From Clostridiales bacterium (GTDB taxonomy: Bacteria; Bacillota; Clostridia; Saccharofermentanales; Saccharofermentanaceae), in assembly GCA_017961235.1 (NCBI GenBank), contig JAGCXQ010000062.1, positions 79,052 to 143,051 on the forward strand: a stretch of DNA of 64,000 bases, in the 5' to 3' direction. Made by a program: the position numbers and the translations under genes. Below the pieces are notes generated by a model. That model saw only the letters and a program-made list of their open reading frames with translations, had not been told where the DNA came from and searched no databases. Below, one piece after another: positions 62,802 through 64,000 of this stretch (within the stretch, counting starts at the first letter, position 1; the number at the start of each line of letters is the position of its first letter).

Positions 62802-63516
62802 TTTCACTTCCTCCTTCCACGAAACGGAATTCCTCCTTGAAGATGTCATTGATGGTCATCCCGTACTTTGAGCGGAGTTCATCCGCTTCTCCCTGAAGAT
62901 GTACTTTTCCGTTCTTCAGCATGACGATTTCATCGAGGATCAGCTCGATATCCAGCACCACGTGCGTGCTGATGATGACCGTGTTATCTTCACCAAAAGA
63001 ACTTAAGATCGTCTGCACGATGAAATCTCTCGTGGCCGGATCGACCGCAGCCAGAGGCTCATCGAGCAGGAAGAGCTTTGCTTTCCTGCTGAGGAAAAGG
63101 ATCAGCTGGACCTGCTCTTTCTGTCCTTTTGAAAGCGACGCCAGACGCTGGTTCGGTGCAAACTTCAGACGCTTCATGAGGGAAAGTGCTTTTGCCTCAT
63201 CAAAATCCGAGAAGTACTTCTTCATATGCTTCATGGCACCCCGGATCGAGTGGAAGCCCCCGAGAACATAGTGGTCCGGAAGAAAACTTACATAACTGTT
63301 CGTGATTTCGGACGGTTCCTGTCCATCGATCAGGATCTCTCCATCATTTTTCGTCAGAAGGCCTGCCATGAGGCGGAATAATGTTGTCTTTCCTTCTCCG
63401 TTCGGTGCGAGCAGTCCGACGATCTTTCCGGTTCCGATCTTAAGATCGAGCCCGTCTAAGACCTTCTTATTTCCATATGTACGAGTCAGGTTGCTTATAC
63501 TTAGCAGATCACTCAT
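62794..63516 (-). CDS. ABC transporter ATP-binding protein
   Basis: 240-residue ABC ATPase: Walker A LLAPNGEGKTTLFRL, signature LSKGQKEQVQL, Walker B LFLLDEPLAAVD, switch His in VIISTHVVLD. It overlaps the GntR gene by four bases (ATGA) and the permease by eight, so all three are translationally coupled. Confidence 0.95.
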   Translation of the reverse strand: MSDLLSISNLTRTYGNKKVLDGLDLKIGTGKIVGLLAPNGEGKTTLFRLMAGLLTKNDGEILIDGQEPSEITNSYVSFLPDHYVLGGFHSIRGAMKHMKKYFSDFDEAKALSLMKRLKFAPNQRLASLSKGQKEQVQLILFLSRKAKLFLLDEPLAAVDPATRDFIVQTILSSFGEDNTVIISTHVVLDIELILDEIVMLKNGKVHLQGEADELRSKYGMTINDIFKEEFRFVEGGSENE

Positions 63517-63881
63517 TTCTTTTCACCTCCGATATCTTGAATCAGGGAAACTGCTTCGTTCTGTGACATTCCAAGTTTCTTCATCTCCTGAAGAAAATCC
63601 TCTGCTGCGGCCACAGCATATTCCCGCTTGGTTCTCTTTAGTATTTCTTCGTCCGTGGTAACGGTACGGCCGCTGGTACGGTTCGTGATGGCAAGTCCTT
63701 TCTCTTCCAGATGAGACATCGCTCTCTGCATAGTGTTCGGATTCACTCCCGCCTCTTCGGCCATTTCACGGACAGAAGGAAGCTTGGATCCCATCGGGTA
63801 TGTGCCGTTTAAGATACGGATCACGATCATGTCGCAAATCTGCTGGAAAATCGGCTTGTTTTCTTTAAAAGCCCACGGCAT
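63513..63881 (-). CDS. GntR-family regulator, YtrA subfamily
   Basis: 122-residue repressor: winged HTH (about 10-75: KPIFQQICDMIVIRIL, KLPSVREMAEEAGVNPNTMQRAMSHLEEKGL) and a short C-terminal dimer helix, the YtrA layout. First gene of the ABC operon. A perfect inverted repeat overlaps its promoter, so it most likely represses its own operon until an inducing signal appears. Confidence 0.93.
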   Translation of the reverse strand: MPWAFKENKPIFQQICDMIVIRILNGTYPMGSKLPSVREMAEEAGVNPNTMQRAMSHLEEKGLAITNRTSGRTVTTDEEILKRTKREYAVAAAEDFLQEMKKLGMSQNEAVSLIQDIGGEKK

Positions 63882-63924
63882 GTTCTTACCTCCTCTCCCG
63901 GAAAGATCTTTCGCTTTCTAAACT

Positions 63925-63969
63925 GTACTACTTGATTAGTACAATAATACGGTTTGTTTCTCATGTCAA
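63925..63969 (-). promoter_or_regulatory. YtrA-type promoter and operator
   Basis: Minus strand TTGACA (63964-63969), 17-bp spacer, TATTGT (63941-63946). The operator GTACTA-ATCAAG-TAGTAC (63925-63942) overlaps the end of the -10 box, so a bound dimer would block RNA polymerase. The leader to the GntR start is about 45 bases. Confidence 0.85.
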
Positions 63970-64000
63970 TACCTGTGGAAAAAAAATGGGTTATCCCGAT

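Larger units (their letters stand above)
872..63193. repeat. Dispersed word RGTGCTTTTCG, about 31 copies
   Basis: Copies sharing GTGCTTTT or its complement AAAAGCAC start near 872, 4341, 10869, 11714, 17684, 19300, 21158, 22108, 22574, 25389, 26995, 27984, 28278, 29547, 29981, 32392, 33585, 34856, 36807, 37485, 39521, 40208, 41328, 44475, 45152, 45431, 52454, 53856, 54701, 61009 and 63184. The two orientations are about equal (16 and 15). The base before is usually A and CG often follows. Most lie inside genes, in unrelated protein contexts; several sit in leaders or gene edges. Not a gene feature; function unknown. Confidence 0.75.

Noticed and set aside
1..64000. Insertion sequences, integrases, prophage genes, tRNA or rRNA genes
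   Set aside because: None could be recognised on either strand; the AT-rich cassette at 15-17 kb has no recombinase beside it.

Overview
The window looks like chromosomal DNA of a Gram-positive clostridial bacterium. Several signs point this way: lipoproteins whose lipobox is followed by Lys-rich stretches, strong AGGAGG-type ribosome binding sites, a Trp T-box, a TPP riboswitch, a YtrA-type GntR/ABC operon, HydE, and a type VII secretion system (T7SS) built on an FtsK/SpoIIIE ATPase with FHA domains. Base composition is near 50% GC in most genes and clearly lower across about 15.1-17.1 kb. I cannot name the species. No tRNA, rRNA, insertion sequence, prophage or true CRISPR array was seen.

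Layout. 1-18.9 kb (minus strand) is a T7SS locus: the EssC-like ATPase, an EsaB-like ubiquitin-fold protein, two near-identical WXG100 proteins, several small WXG-like helical proteins, two paralogous chaperone-like proteins, two Ser/Thr kinases, two PP2C phosphatases, an FHA protein and a DUF4214 lipoprotein. Between the two WXG100 genes lies an AT-rich cargo cassette ending in a probable papain/C39-like cysteine-protease effector and a candidate immunity gene. A LytTR response regulator and a sensor-GGDEF-EAL protein lie just upstream (19-22.4 kb). Both WXG100 promoters carry the same pair of direct repeats with a 21-bp period, the geometry expected for LytTR regulators. 22.6-31.5 kb holds an SPFH/ribbon-helix-helix/membrane trio, lipoproteins, a phosphodiesterase-like protein, thymidylate synthase and a VOC protein. 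31.6-35.7 kb is aromatic amino acid metabolism: a TrpB2-type trpB under a Trp T-box, DAHP synthase and prephenate dehydratase. 36-43.8 kb holds three tandem lipoproteins that fuse a PstS-like binding domain to WG-like repeats. 44-46.9 kb is sulfur assimilation: cysK, and metY with a long leader containing a Cys-coding mini-ORF. 47-52.7 kb holds a tiny prepilin-like ORF, hydE and a TPP-controlled thiM-thiE-thiD-thiC run. 53-58 kb is a second-messenger operon: FecR protein, CHASE2-adenylate cyclase, MBL-GAF-GGDEF. The right end carries a P-type ATPase, a LUD protein, a cyclase-family hydrolase and a YtrA/ABC operon.

Two signals fall outside ordinary annotation. First, two intergenic arrays (33.5-33.7 kb and 52.7-53.1 kb) are built of short inverted 7-mers on a 53-bp lattice with variable filler. 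Each lies between a duplicated gene 3' end and the promoter of a riboswitch- or T-box-controlled gene. Second, an oligomer close to RGTGCTTTTCG recurs about 31 times on both strands, inside and outside genes, which resembles a DNA-uptake-type or other genome-wide recognition word. Counts and alignments here were made by eye.
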